This document shows positions 11,700 through 23,945 of a stretch of DNA of 64,000 nt, in pieces. The position numbers were made by a program, and so were the translations under genes. The DNA comes from Bryum argenteum. Taxonomy: Eukaryota > Streptophyta > Bryopsida > Bryales > Bryaceae. How positions within the stretch are numbered: position 1 is the stretch's first letter; every line of letters begins with the position of its first letter. The notes under the pieces were generated by a model. That model was given only the letters and a program-made list of their open reading frames with translations. It did no database searches and was not told where the DNA came from. The DNA lies in the NCBI GenBank assembly GCA_037043015.1, contig CM073321.1, forward strand, positions 27,045,510-27,109,509, given 5' to 3'.

Positions 11700-12225
11700 T
11701 GGAGGGAGCACAAACAAGCGCTAGCGCAGTCCGAAAGTGCAGAGACCCTAGCCGTTGATCACGCTGAAAAGCAAGCACCACCTAATCTACAAAAAGAGCT
11801 GAATGCGGTAGCTGTAAGCGGAAATGCAGATAACCTGTGCGGCAGTACCAAGCGTAGCCAAGGCAGAAACCCTCACAGCTCGGAGGCGCATCCGGCGCGC
11901 GGAGCGGCAGCAAGAACGAGGAGGACGAAGGCGACGATCGCACGGGAGCGGAAGAGCAGCGAGGAAACGGAGCGGCGGAGAACAATGCGGAGGAGAGGAG
12001 ACTGTCGGCGAGGTATTCGCGCGGGAGCAATCGGCGACCTCGCTGACTGCCCTGAACCGCGAAGCGGCTACGGGTCCTGCCCTGCGGATTTATGGCAGCG
12101 CGTGCCTGCTGCCCGTTTGCTATGAGGCATCGCTGCCCCGGGGTGCCTGCTGCCCCTAGATTATGGGGCACCGTTGCCCGGGCTGCCTTGCCTGCCCCGG
12201 CATGCCCGCTGCCCTTGTGTTGTGA
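11700..12225. other. GC-rich stretch, no gene recognised
   Basis: GC-rich sequence with CTGCCC and GGGGCA runs, placed between the 28-bp array and the AT-rich block. Open frames on both strands lack recognisable domains. The change of base composition near 12230 is abrupt. Confidence 0.45.
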
Positions 12226-12934
12226 ATTATCCAAATTTACACTTAGTTTTCTAAAAAATGTTTTTTTTTTATTTTGCTAAAGTTTGTTAAGTTCAAACAC
12301 TGTAGTTCATAATATCTATTTTTGTATGTTTTTTTTTGCACTTCCATTACTCACATAACGTCGAGACTTATTAATTTTCTAACTGTTAGAATCTTCTCTA
12401 GACCTCTTTACTCCACTATTTGCGACTTATTTAACCTCGAAAGGCCCAATCAAGATGATTATAGTTGGACCTCAATTTTGTAAGCAATACGTAAATTATA
12501 AAAGTTGCTCTTTTATTTATTTTCTAACATATTCAAAATTTGTTAGGTTATAAACGACATCCAATTTATAAAACTCTATTTGATTCGATAGATTGTTCCG
12601 AATTACCTTTCAATCACAAACACAACAAAGTTTTATAGTTGTAAGAATATTTTCTATTTTACGAAAATATTAAGGTTTCTCATTATTTACTTCTAGTTTA
12701 TTTCGTTTTTATCATATAATATGTAATTTTAGCCAATCATAACTGTTTCCAATTACTAACTAAAATAATTATTTTTTAGATTAATTCTGAAAATTATACA
12801 CTTCTTAATTAATTATAAAACATATGTTAATTATTTTAGAATATTTAGCCGAAGAGATACAATGCGTAATTTACGATTGTTATACTGTCTTTGCAAGCGC
12901 ATACAATAAAGTATACAATCGTATACTTTAATAG

Positions 12935-12987
12935 GGAAAAATAGCTCAAATTTGAATACAAAGAGTCTAGTTTTGAGCTATTTTTCC
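12935..12987. repeat. Perfect 16-bp inverted repeat (hairpin)
   Basis: GGAAAAATAGCTCAAA (12935-12950) and its exact complement (12972-12987) are separated by 21 bases. A second, shorter palindrome, AAGTATAC-AATC-GTATACTT, lies just upstream at 12909-12928. The hairpin overlaps the start of the small frame at 12952. Confidence 0.85.
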
Positions 12988-13206
12988 TTTGTAAATTGTT
13001 TGGTAGTTTTAACCATTGCATGGCTTTTATTTAAGCCAAGAAATTGTTTTGATGAATTTTTGCTGAGTAAAGGACTCATTAGGATGAAAGCGAACATCTT
13101 TCTGGTTAGTGCTTTTTTCATTGCAATAGGTATATTAGTAGCAATTTCACCTCAAAGTGAAAATAATAAAATTTTACAGTTTATTTTTGATATTAATATG
13201 TTATGA
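12952..13206 (+). CDS. Doubtful 84-codon hydrophobic open frame
   Basis: The translation contains two strongly hydrophobic stretches (around residues 8-25 and 47-66) that could span a membrane, and Lys/Asn-rich ends. Its start overlaps the hairpin at 12935-12987. It stands out only because the surrounding AT-rich DNA is otherwise closed in all frames. No family is recognised. It may be chance, since AT-rich DNA favours Phe, Ile and Leu codons. Confidence 0.2.
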   Translation: MNTKSLVLSYFSFVNCLVVLTIAWLLFKPRNCFDEFLLSKGLIRMKANIFLVSAFFIAIGILVAISPQSENNKILQFIFDINML

Positions 13207-16200
13207 TCTTCCAATTATAAGGCCTCAAATTTTGGTCCACAAGATCTTCGATAAGTCTATTACAAGTTTGTACGGTTGAGCTTCTAATAGCTTCAATTGA
13301 TTTTCATCTATGACAATATCTATGAAAATGTGCTATTCTGCTAAAAATAGGCTCGGGCCATTAGGGGTTAAGTTCAAACACTTTAGTTCATACTATCAAT
13401 TTACAGATCTCTATTTGATTTGCTAGATTGTTCCAAATTACCTTTCAATCACAAACACAACAAAGTTTTATTATTGTAATAATATATTCCATTTTACGAA
13501 AATATTATGGTTTCTCATTAATTACTTCTAATTTATTTTGATTTTATCATATAATGAGTGATTTTAGCCAATCCTAACTGTTTCCAAGTAATTACTAAAA
13601 AAATAACATTTTAGATTAATTTTGAAAATTATACACACCTTAATTAATTATAAAACATATGATACTTAGTTTAGAAACTTTGGTTGAATACATACAATTC
13701 AAAATTTACGATTATTATACAGTCTTTGAGACAGTACTTCATGATAATTTCGTTATTCATATTGTATAAAACATCTAAGTTTTTCTTCTAACTTCTTGAG
13801 TCTTTAGAATTTAAAGTCTCGTCATTGCATACAAATTATCATAAATAGTTGCGTTATTTGTTTGTTTTTGTAAAAATTCTATCATTTCTATATAGTCATT
13901 ATTAGCTCGAACACAACTCTCTTTCTTGTTACTAATATATTTGCAATTACACCTCTACAGTAGTTGTATTCTTAATGTTTTAAATTTTTTGAATAAGATA
14001 AGATATATAAATTTAGTTTAAAAAAAAGAAAAAAAAAAGAAAAAAAAGAAAAAAAAAACATTCATTACATTTTTTTAATATATTTTAAATTTTTTAAGTG
14101 TTATTATATTTATATTCTACTCTTTCATTCCTTACTTATTTATTATTGTTAGTTATATTAATTGCATTCATAACATTACACATAGATGCGATTCTCTCAA
14201 TAATATTCTTTGCATTTCTAGAAGTTTATTTTTTTTGGTTTCTATAAGATTCATACGATGATACTTACTTAGTCCAATAATGATATTTTTATTATCGTTT
14301 CATTAATCTATTTTTACATTATTTTTAAATATTTTGTTCATTTTGTACACTATTAATCAAAATCCACCGTATAGATCTAATACTGGTATGATTTTATATA
14401 TTACATTCTATAATCTATACACGCTAGTTTTTAGTTTAATCAAAATTAATAATTTTTCTTATTTTCTACTGTGCTATTTTTCTTCTATTTTTTAAATTTG
14501 AATCAATTTATATTATTCATAGGTAATTAGAGTTAAATAGCTAATTTATTTTATAAAAGTATGGATACTTCAATCTCACATTTTTCTAAGATTGTAGTTA
14601 GATAATTTAATTGCAAAAACGACCAATATTCAGTCTATAACGAATATATTCGCAAGCATTGACAATTTTAAGTGAGTTTAAATTTAAAAAATTCTGGTAA
14701 ATTACATTTCTTCTTTTTGTGAACATGACTTGTTGGTTTTTTTCTATATATATATGCGATATGTAGAAAATTTGATAAGAGTTGTATCACCTCATTTTTG
14801 CAGTTATATTTCTAATGACCACCTTCTTTCAAATTCCACCAATATAAATAATTTCAGTAAAAGTTCACTAAAATAGTTCACCTTCTCATATTTTTAACAT
14901 TTATAATAGTAATACAATCTTATAAAAGTTTGATTTAATAAAAGTCACTTAAATAATAAAGTTGAATTAAATAACAAATAAATAAGCAACGGTGTATATC
15001 AAACAGAAACCTTGTTTAAGTAATGACAGTTCACAATTTTAAATCGAGGAAAAAAAATCGAAATTCTTTATCTTCTTAGGTTTCAAAATTGAAATTCGTC
15101 TATGCGTATTTGTTGTGACAGAAACACAATCGCAAACTTGATAAGAAAGAACTCTGTATTTGTCGATTCTACAGCCTTTTATTATAGCTGTAGCAATGTT
15201 TCAACAATCCTCAACATAGAAGAATGCAAAATATATGAGAGTTATTGCAATCTTTTCGCACCAAGTTGAAACTCAATACAAGTCGACTGTCGTATCTCAC
15301 TTCCTCCAAGAAATGTAAGCAAGTATTAAAGTGCCCGCCAGAAGATAAAATTATCCTTATTGATGAAACATTAAGAAAATCATTTATGATCTAATCGTTT
15401 GATTCGTGTTGATTTTAATAATCATTCGTGCCGATTATAAACTTGTAAATGCTTCGTGCGGCGCTGCTGAAATCTATAATTAATAATTAAGTCATTCACA
15501 CATCGAGAAACCTTGTTAAATTGTATTTAATAGTACAACTATTTATTGATAAAACTTATTCTAAACATCTAACAATCAGTATCATTTGTTTTTACATAAT
15601 TTTGTGTATTTTTAGGCGTATGCAACTTCAGTACATTCAAAGTATGAGACAAATTTTGCACTTTTTCTACAAATATATGATTCACGTACACTTATACACA
15701 AATTTAAATAGCCAATGTTCACAGTCTATTCTTTCATGAAATGAATTTTTTGTTGTTGTCTTTTTAATCTCTCACACTTCATCTCGTAATGCGATAGTAT
15801 AAGATTTTCAATCACGCGGGCATAAAAATTTTTGTGCTCAATACAAGCGAAGCAAAAAACAAATTATTAATTTCACATATCACTTCAATGTTCGACATCT
15901 ATCTTGTTTTTCATGTAAACATCTATGATCCGTCGATGATAAACATATACAATAACATATACCTGTTAAAATAATGAAACAGCTGTGAACTTGTCTTCAT
16001 CAAGCAACACGTGCAGTTATATCGCAGTACAAACTTGAACATTATCTTGTAATTGATGATATGGAATAATCATTAGCTAAAATATTTTACCGTAAGCGCA
16101 CAAATGTATTTAACATTCTTTTATGAAGTTATTCTTAAATTTAAATAATATAGGACAATGGTTTTATTCTATTACAGAACCTCCTTCAAATAATTCAGGA

Positions 16201-16320
16201 GTTTAAAGAAGTTGAATATAAAACATTTTTAAAATAAGTAACCTAATATACACATGATGCTAAGCAATATGTTTGAGTAATTTCTAGACGATAAAAATGA
16301 ATAATTTCAGTCATAGTTCT

Positions 16321-16430
16321 TTACAAGTTTTGTTTGTGATACCCTTTTAGCTTGCCTCTAAAATTATAAATAAATTTACAAGTTTTATTTGTGATACCCT
16401 TTTAGCTTGCCTCTAAAATTATAAATAAAT
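16321..16430 (+). repeat. 55-bp tandem duplication
   Basis: Units 16321-16375 and 16376-16430 differ at a single base (TTTTGTTT against TTTTATTT). The near identity indicates a recent duplication within otherwise old-looking AT-rich sequence. Confidence 0.9.
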
Positions 16431-19400
16431 TTTACTTAATGTTGCTTTTGCATAAATTATATGCTACTAAAGTATAGATAAATATAAATCTACATTGCAG
16501 TGTCGCGCTGTTAATGCATAATGATATATTGTAGAGTATTGTAAGAGAAGCTTATTCATTTAAAAGTATAGTTTCAATAAATATTTTCAAAAGTATAATT
16601 TCAGTAGACGTAAGTAATCTTTACAATCCTTAATATCTTAGCAATCAGCGGTTGCGATCATGTGGTTTCAAGTTTTTCGAAAGGCAACAACCGTAACATT
16701 GAGTATAAAGAGCATTTTGTAGTCACTTTGTCAAATTATCAAATGGATGACAATTGAGCTTGAGTAGAGTCAATTGTAATGTGTAAATACATTTAACTTA
16801 AATTGTGTTTAACTTATAAAATTTAGATATATTATAATTATTACGATATACGTATTGACAAAATTAATATTAAAACGTCGAATGAAGTATGACTTTTAAA
16901 ATTGGAATTATGAACGTCTTTTAAAAAAAGAAATGTCCAATGTTAAGCACAATACTTAAAATAAATATAAATTATATTATTTTGCGTAAAATATATCATA
17001 GTATAGCGTAAAGGGTTTCATATGTTTATGACTCACAATAATTATTACAACGAAAACAATATATGATGAAATAAACTCGATTCGATTAAACTTACGTTTA
17101 ATCTTAAGAATGTTCAGTATCAAAAAATTTCATTTCTTTACTTGGTTTTCATAAATCATATTCTTATGATTTCATTAGGTCAAAGTATTTTATACATAAG
17201 AATAGTATAGGTTCAATTTCTCACATACAGACTATCTTAAATATTCAAGTGTTTATTTAGTTATTTAATCCTAAGGAATGAAAGTTAAAATTTAATATAA
17301 CGTCGTAAAATAAGTAATACTAATGATAAGAATTAAATGGATATCTAATTTAAAATTGACACAGAAGATTAATTTTTGTCTCTAGTATAATTATGAATTT
17401 GAATTCAGTTTGTGTTAAGGTACCTTTACTTTTAGTTACAATACAACTTAGAGGTCTTGGATGATACTTTTGCTTTTCGACATTGTATGTTTTCATTTCT
17501 AAGCATGAAACTGATTTATTCTACTTATTCTGACGTTGTAGGGTGATGACAGATTGCATTGCAAAATGAAGTTTGCAAATGTCGAGCTTTCTCAATAGCT
17601 AACATTTTGAATACGGAGGGTAAAAGTCGAACGAGGTTATACTAAATATATTTAGAAATTGTTCAGCAAGAATTCCATGCAAACAACAGATTTGAGTTCC
17701 AATATAACTTAGAAAAAGCAGAACGAGTTATATTAGTGTCTAAATGTATCTCTGCTTTTGTCACAAATTTTAATTAAGATGTATTCGTATGGATACTAAA
17801 GTTGCCGTAAAGAAAGTTACCGTTACTGCTGCGGTGTATCCGACGCAGGTAGATAAGTATATATTAACATATTATTATTTCGTAAAATAAGTCGATCGTA
17901 TAATACGAATGAGATGTATATCTAACTTAATATAAAATAAATATTCATGATGGAAATTGTTTTTTTCAGATTATGTTTACGTAATTTGTTTATTATTTAT
18001 CTATAGAAATTTAATTTGTCATTTATATATGAATATTATAAAATTATATAAAATTTAAGAATAATTTTATTCTGTCAAAATATATTATAATTTGTTCTTA
18101 AAATTTATTTAAATTAAAATACTTTGACTTTGTATTTTTTATTTTTGTTTTTTCGTTTGATTTTAATGATTTTATAGAAAAATTTATGCTCAATTTCATG
18201 ATTTATAAATGGTTTATGTATTTGAAATATACATTGAATCATAACTATTATCTCATGTGAATAAATAAGTTTTTTATAAATATAACATTTAAACTGTTAC
18301 ATCTATATAAAACTTATATCAATTGATACGTAATAAGCTAAAGTCTATATTAAAATAAACAATATTAGATGAATTCACTTTCCAAAAATACTATTAATTA
18401 TTTTAAAGTTATATTAATGATTTAGTTTTCATAAAATTATAAAAATAAATAGTTATACTCTATTTATAGCCTTAATAATCCATATTTACTAATAACTTTA
18501 GATAAAATATTTGTTACATCATTTCCGGTATGAAAATAATATTAAAATATTTGCTTTTTAATTATAGATATTACTTGCATTATATTTAGAGTAAAGTATA
18601 CTAAAGTTAGTATTTAGTAAATAAGTATGAACTTATAATAGAATTATTTACTAAATTTGGTGAGGTAGTATAAGAATAATTAGGATTAAAACATGCTAAA
18701 AGTAGTATTCTAATTTTTCTGTACATTTATTTTAAGCGAATTATTCTAATCTTAGTATTTGGAAAATTACGTTCAGTAACCTACATATAGTACTAATAAT
18801 TTTTAACAGAAGTATTCTAGGATTAAAGTTGTTGTAACTGCAATTTTCAAAGTTCATTACTTACGTAGGAAATATGTTGTGCCTCGTTAATTTATTTATT
18901 TATTAGATTTGATGTAGTATACTAAAATAAATATTAAGTATATGAAGTTTGATATGATAGGTATAATATTCAAGAATTTCATTAAAAGTTGATTTATTAA
19001 GATTTGAATTGAGATATTATAAGCAAAATATTCTAAGATTCTAATTGAGTTATTTGATGTTTAATATTGGAAGATTAGTAACTCGTAAAGTATATCCACT
19101 ATTCTAGATATGAAATGATTTAGTTATTTTGAATGTGTTATTCTAAGATTCAATTTGACTTATTTTAATTGATCTATTTTGAGATTGATCTAAAGTGAAT
19201 TATTTAGCACATTGTTAGAAAGTGTAATAGAAAGAGTAATAAATTATTTATCAGCCTATGTATAATTCAAATCTTAATGGATGATTTTGAAATAAATAAG
19301 TTAGTTGCATTACGGATTTATTTTTTAATTTTGTAATTAAATTTGATCTCATACGTAATTTATTTTAATCATTAGAATTATAGTTTTCAAATTTATTATA

Positions 19401-20045
19401 ATATTGAAACATAGTGGAAATATAGCTAGACGCAAGGATAATATAATTAATTTTAATTCCTGCGCTAAGTAATTATCAGTTTATGGGGTTTGTTGAAACA
19501 CAAAGATCACTCTAGGAAAATTTCATTTATACGTGAATCATGTTTTACACGCAGTGATTATAAGTTTATAAACAAATAAAGTATAAAAGAATAGAAAAAT
19601 TAGTAATCACACTTAAATTATCTCAATGAACCAAATTTTTGTGTTGAGGTGTTCTTAAATCAATATGAGAATTAAGACTATTTAGTATTTTATTTAGAAT
19701 CTTTTAAATAGATAAGACAACAAGAACGGGTGTTATTGCAAATACATAAGTAAATAGTGAGTTACACGCGTCTTAGTAAATAATAATCATATGAAAACGA
19801 TGGTATTTTGAAATTACGCATACGATTATCGCGTCTATATGTTATAATTTACATGCAACCACGAGAACATTGAATAAGACAAGATTAGAGCACAAAGGGG
19901 GTGTTCACGAGATTTTAACACATGGGGTAGGTAATAAGGATGTGATGAATGTAGCGTAAGTGCAAAAACAATTATATGAGAATATAATCTATGTCCTTGA
20001 GGATTTAGATAAATATAAAATTTAGAAGGAAAAAAGTAATTTCAA

Positions 20046-21641
20046 AAGGCCCATCTTGAGTATTATTATACAAACCGCTCTTTATCTATTCAAAGGCCCA
20101 AAGATGTTCTTTGCATTATCCACGACAAAATGGATCATGCGGAAACGGCTTGTTCTTTGTTTTCTCACAAAACAAAAACAAATGATGCGCTTATGAAACT
20201 ACTTATTGCTGTGACGGGAATGATTGCTCACGGGCATTGCGATGTTCGTTATGCTCATTACGGACTTGACATTTATCCGAGTGATTGCAATCACACTGTT
20301 GGTACTATTTTGAAGCTTTTGCGAGATTTAGAAGGAGTTCCGATATCACATTCCAAGTCATTGTTTGCTGGATCTGGAATGCATTCCTTATTTGAGGCAT
20401 TGCTTATCGGAAAAGATTCTTGTTTGAACTTTCTTTTACCTGAGAGTGAGTCATAAGGAGCTACGGAATCCCTTCCTTCGGTTTTACATGTGCAACTTGA
20501 CAACGCCGCCTCTGATAACAAAAATCGGTTCATGTTTTGCTTTTGGTCCCTTCTGGTACATATGGGCGTTTTCCGTGAAATTTATGTCAACTTTCTTTTA
20601 CTTGGACATACTCATGAAGATATTGACGCTCTCTTTGGACGTTGGAGTATGATTCGAAAAGAGAATGACTATCTCACGATTCCTCTTTTGATGAAATCTT
20701 TCATGAACGCTGAGGCACTCCCAGTTATTCCGCATTTGATTGAGAAGATTCTCGATTTTAAAGGATATATCAAGGATTTCATTGCTTCTAAAGACGAAGT
20801 TCTTGTTGGGCATTCCGAAGGGCAAGAATTCAAAATTTTCAAACATGACAACGGGTGGCCCATGATGAAATACAAGATGTTATGTTCTGACAATGAGTGG
20901 CTTCCATCGACCAGTGAAGGAATAAAATTGTGGAAAGAGAATTCAATTACCGGTATGCCTTTATTGCCCACCGGAGAAATGAAGCCTTTAGCGCCAATTC
21001 CTATGAAGAATCTCGATGAAATCGTGAAAGGTATATCAGGTTTCATTAAGTTGTGGGAAACTTCATGTGCCCAAGACTTGTCAGGAAAGTATCGTCAACC
21101 ACACGATTCTGTTTTAGGTTATTGGCGTGCAGTCAATGTTTCATTGTTGGCGCCCATGGAGGTTTCTTCTTCTTTGAAGAATGGATGTTGGCCTTTGACC
21201 CGGGTACCTTTGACTCGAGAATATCTCAACACTGGCGAATTACGCGAGGAATATGGGCAAGATCCTCATTTTATTGGCCAATTGTGTGATAAACCAAGAG
21301 AGTCATTTCGCGTTGATCGAGATGTTTTTGCTGGCTACTTCTTGGCTTTACGTCCCGCAGATTGAGATGCTCGACCCTTTTGGATTGCGAGGGCTTTGAC
21401 TGATTTTGATGTAGATCGCAACAATTCGGGATGTATTCAAATCCAATTTTTTAAACCTTTTAGCAAGCGTGCTCTTGTTCAAGATACTTATGTCGGCTGG
21501 GACATGCAGACGAATTTTAAATGGGTTTTTGATGACAGCGAGGATCCGGTCTGGCTTTATGCAGGTGCTATTTTTACGTCATGGAAATCGAGTGCCAAAA
21601 CTGGTTCTCAACGTCCAACAATCTCAATATCTGAGCATTAG
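20046..21641 (+). pseudogene. DUF7869-like (transposase-type) gene, N-terminus missing
   Basis: One frame runs from a stop near 20043 to TAA at 21641, interrupted by TAA at 20454 and by TGA at 21363, the latter where Arg fits. It contains I-I-H-D-K-M-D-H-A near the start, then V-Q-L-D-N-A-A-S-D-N-K-N, then G-H-T-H-E-D-I-D-A-L-F. I recall these three blocks as the hallmark of DUF7869 proteins, seen in many copies in green algae, invertebrates and oomycetes. The spaced acidic residues resemble an RNase H-like DDE/D nuclease; that is inference. The usual N-terminal part is absent because the AT-rich block abuts it. The C-terminal part (F-W-I-A-R-A-L-T-D) is present. The gene is probably a decayed mobile element gene. 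Confidence 0.7.
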
Positions 21642-21644
21642 GTT

Positions 21645-22280
21645 TCTATCATCAAACAAAGTATTCTTCCTTTTGAGGCCAAAGACAAATAAAATTTGTG
21701 ATCACGCAAGACATTGGTATTTAAGCTCACGTCGACCTAAATAGTCAATAGTGGCTTTAGCTATTATGGAGGACAAAGTGGACAAGGGCTCCTCCATAAT
21801 TTTTTCTCGGATTAGATTTGAGCTCATTTATATTGAGGTTGTTTAGAGTTTTCTTAGTTTAGTTACAATTAGATTAGTAGATTGGTATAATTTTTTTGAA
21901 GCAGCACCGTATAGTTACTGATACTTTAAATAGAATCGTATATTTAAAACTATATTTAATATTTGACATTGTGATAGTTTCTCATTTTAATGTGGTTTCC
22001 GTTTTAATGTGCTATTCTTATTAGATTAGATATCGAATGTGTTTTGATCATTCCAAATATATGTTCTCACTATAGTTGAGTTTATTGTTTTAATGAGATG
22101 TTTTGCTTATATTGGAGAGTTTTCAGTTTCTTGATTTGCACTTTAGGTCCAGATGAAGTCCTTTTTGCCGAATTTAGGTCGATGATAATAGAAATATTCT
22201 CACTTTAACGAAATATGTTATTTGATGATAGTTTGAATATTCCCATTATAATGAATTACGTGTTATAAAGATCTGGAAGA
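21645..22280. other. Intergenic, no gene seen
   Basis: Moderately AT-rich sequence after the DUF7869-like frame. It contains CGACCTAAATAG (21733) and TTTAGGTC motifs (22144, 22175) like the palindrome half-sites of the ParB-like locus. No coding signal was seen. Confidence 0.45.
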
Positions 22281-22289
22281 ATCCAAAGA

Positions 22290-23810
22290 TATTAGCATTT
22301 AGAAGATGGGAGGAAGAGAGGGAGCCGTGGTCTTTTGCCATATGTGTGAGATATGCGGAGTGGTGCCACATCAACAAGCTCTTTCCTCACCATCGGCACA
22401 ACATTCATCGGTCTCACAATGAAGCAAACCTCTGAGAGTGCCATAATGATCTATTTAAAGTCAGATGCATATACGCTTGGCATTTGATATACGGTAACAA
22501 CCATATTTTTAAATATGAGGTTCCCTACTTCTTGGCAAGAATGGTATATGCGGAAACAATTCTCAGGAAGCGGATGGATTGGTCGATGCATCCACGATTG
22601 CCTATACAAGAAAACAGTGAATCTATAGAGGTTGGAGAGACATCAACTACTATTGAAGGAGAAGGATTTGGAGCTGTACCTATGAGTCCTAAAGCCAACA
22701 CTGAAAATTATGTAACATGGTCTTCTGAATCCTCGGAGGATGTACTCACCAACAAATACCAGCTCAGTGAACCTACTCGTAACATAACAAATATGCCAGA
22801 AGGGAATACTTTTGAGGCAACTCCAATGCAAACAGGAGGTGGAGGATAATCCGACAACATGGAGAGGCTTAACACAATGGACAATTTCATTCTAATGAAA
22901 ATCATTCAATTGGAGTAATGCAACGGACAAAAGAATTGGAAGCCTTTAAAGAAAGAGCCCTTTTTGCCACTGAACCATACGATTTCCAAGATGACTGTCG
23001 GAATACTTTGGAAAAAGTTCTAGACAGCATAGCATATATAGAGACCATACTTGTGCTACAAAGAGAGGCTCGTGAGACATTTCTCGAGAAGAAACAATCA
23101 AATGACCTTTCTTTTGAAGACTACGTAGAGATATGGACAACGAAACGCACTTACCTGGAAGAGGTCTTTGCTCGGTAGATTGATCAGTTGAAGGATATAG
23201 AAGAATCTAATGATCTAGAGGTAGATAAAGAGATGCTACGCATTCGTGATTTGGCATTTGCGAGTAAGTATGGCAAGACTACAAAGGAATTTGATAAATT
23301 CAAGAGGCTTGTAAAATGGAGTGAAAACCAGAATGTAAAACTCGCGAAGCAACTACGTCTAACTGAAGAGGATGCTCGGTTTGAGGACGCTTGAGCAGAT
23401 TGGACTCATCGTAAAAAGAACGCAAAAGTAGAGGTCAACATGAACGCAATCGACATTGATTTGGAACCGCAACAATCACATTTTTGAAAGGGCAAGGACA
23501 AAGTTGAAGATTCATAAGTTAGAGACGATGAACTTACACCTCCAACATTCATCGAATCAATATTTGATTTAGGTATATGGAAAGTGTACGTAATTACTTC
23601 TATGTACTTATTCGCATATACTATATATATGGAAGTTTGTTTTTACCTTTCATCATGTGTGTGTATGTGTATGTGTATGTGTATTGGTACAAGGGGTTGG
23701 GCTGGTTATATGGACTATGGAGATGAAGGATACAATAAAAGCTTACAAGCTACAATCAATAGACCACAAGCAAAGGAGTCAACCAAGTATATACCGTTGC
23801 TTTAATCAGT
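22290..23810 (+). pseudogene. Copy B of the zinc-finger/coiled-coil family
   Basis: The N-terminal zinc-finger-like block is readable near 22340-22470: W-C-H-I-N-K-L-F-P-H-H-R-H-N-I-H followed by a degraded Cys region. Then come I-Y-G-N-N-H and M-V-Y-A-E-T-I-L-R-K-R-M-D-W (22484 on), an acidic Ser/Thr-rich linker to 22849, and from 22900 a long charged coiled coil (M-Q-R-T-K-E-L-E-A-F-K-E onward). The coiled-coil frame continues in phase through a TAG at 23176 (preceded by Ala-Arg, where Gln would fit the heptads) and a TGA at 23392 to about 23500. After that the stops (TGA, TAA) become frequent. I see no RING at the end, so the C-terminus is lost or the copy lacks it. The function is unknown. 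Confidence 0.6.
23640..23690. repeat. GTAT/GTGT microsatellite
   Basis: A short run of TGTGTATG units around 23655-23685 near the decayed end of copy B. Confidence 0.6.
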
Positions 23811-23945
23811 GCAAAAAGTAGTACAATAGTAAGTGACAGACCTTACTACAAAACGCTACAATTAGATAATACTAATATCAAATATAGTTTACTATAGCTG
23901 AAACCATACACTAAGCATGAGTATCGAATGACAATATCCTAATAA

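Larger units (their letters stand above)
12287..13740 (+). repeat. Diverged direct repeat inside the AT-rich block
   Basis: The segment 12287-12905 is repeated at 13370-13735 in the same order. Both copies begin with GTTAAGTTCAAACACT and share ATTGTTCC-ATTACCTTTC, AACACAACAAAGTTTTAT, ATATTA-GGTTTCTCATTA and TTAATTAATTATAAAACATATG. Copy 2 lacks about 240 bases near its start. The sequence between them carries the hairpin at 12935 and the small open frame at 12952. Confidence 0.75.
12230..20042. other. AT-rich block of about 7.8 kb, nearly gene-free
   Basis: By eye the block is about three-quarters A+T, much more than either flank, with abrupt edges near 12230 and 20042. I see no gene in it except a doubtful 84-codon frame at 12952. 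It holds A-rich and T-rich runs, a diverged direct repeat (12.3-12.9 against 13.4-13.7 kb) and a 55-bp tandem duplication at 16321. Its right edge coincides with the point where the DUF7869-like frame opens. It could be an insertion of foreign or heterochromatic DNA, or a very old decayed region. Confidence 0.6.

Noticed and set aside
12230..20042. Organelle-derived DNA as a firm call
   Set aside because: No rRNA, tRNA or recognisable organelle gene could be read in the block.
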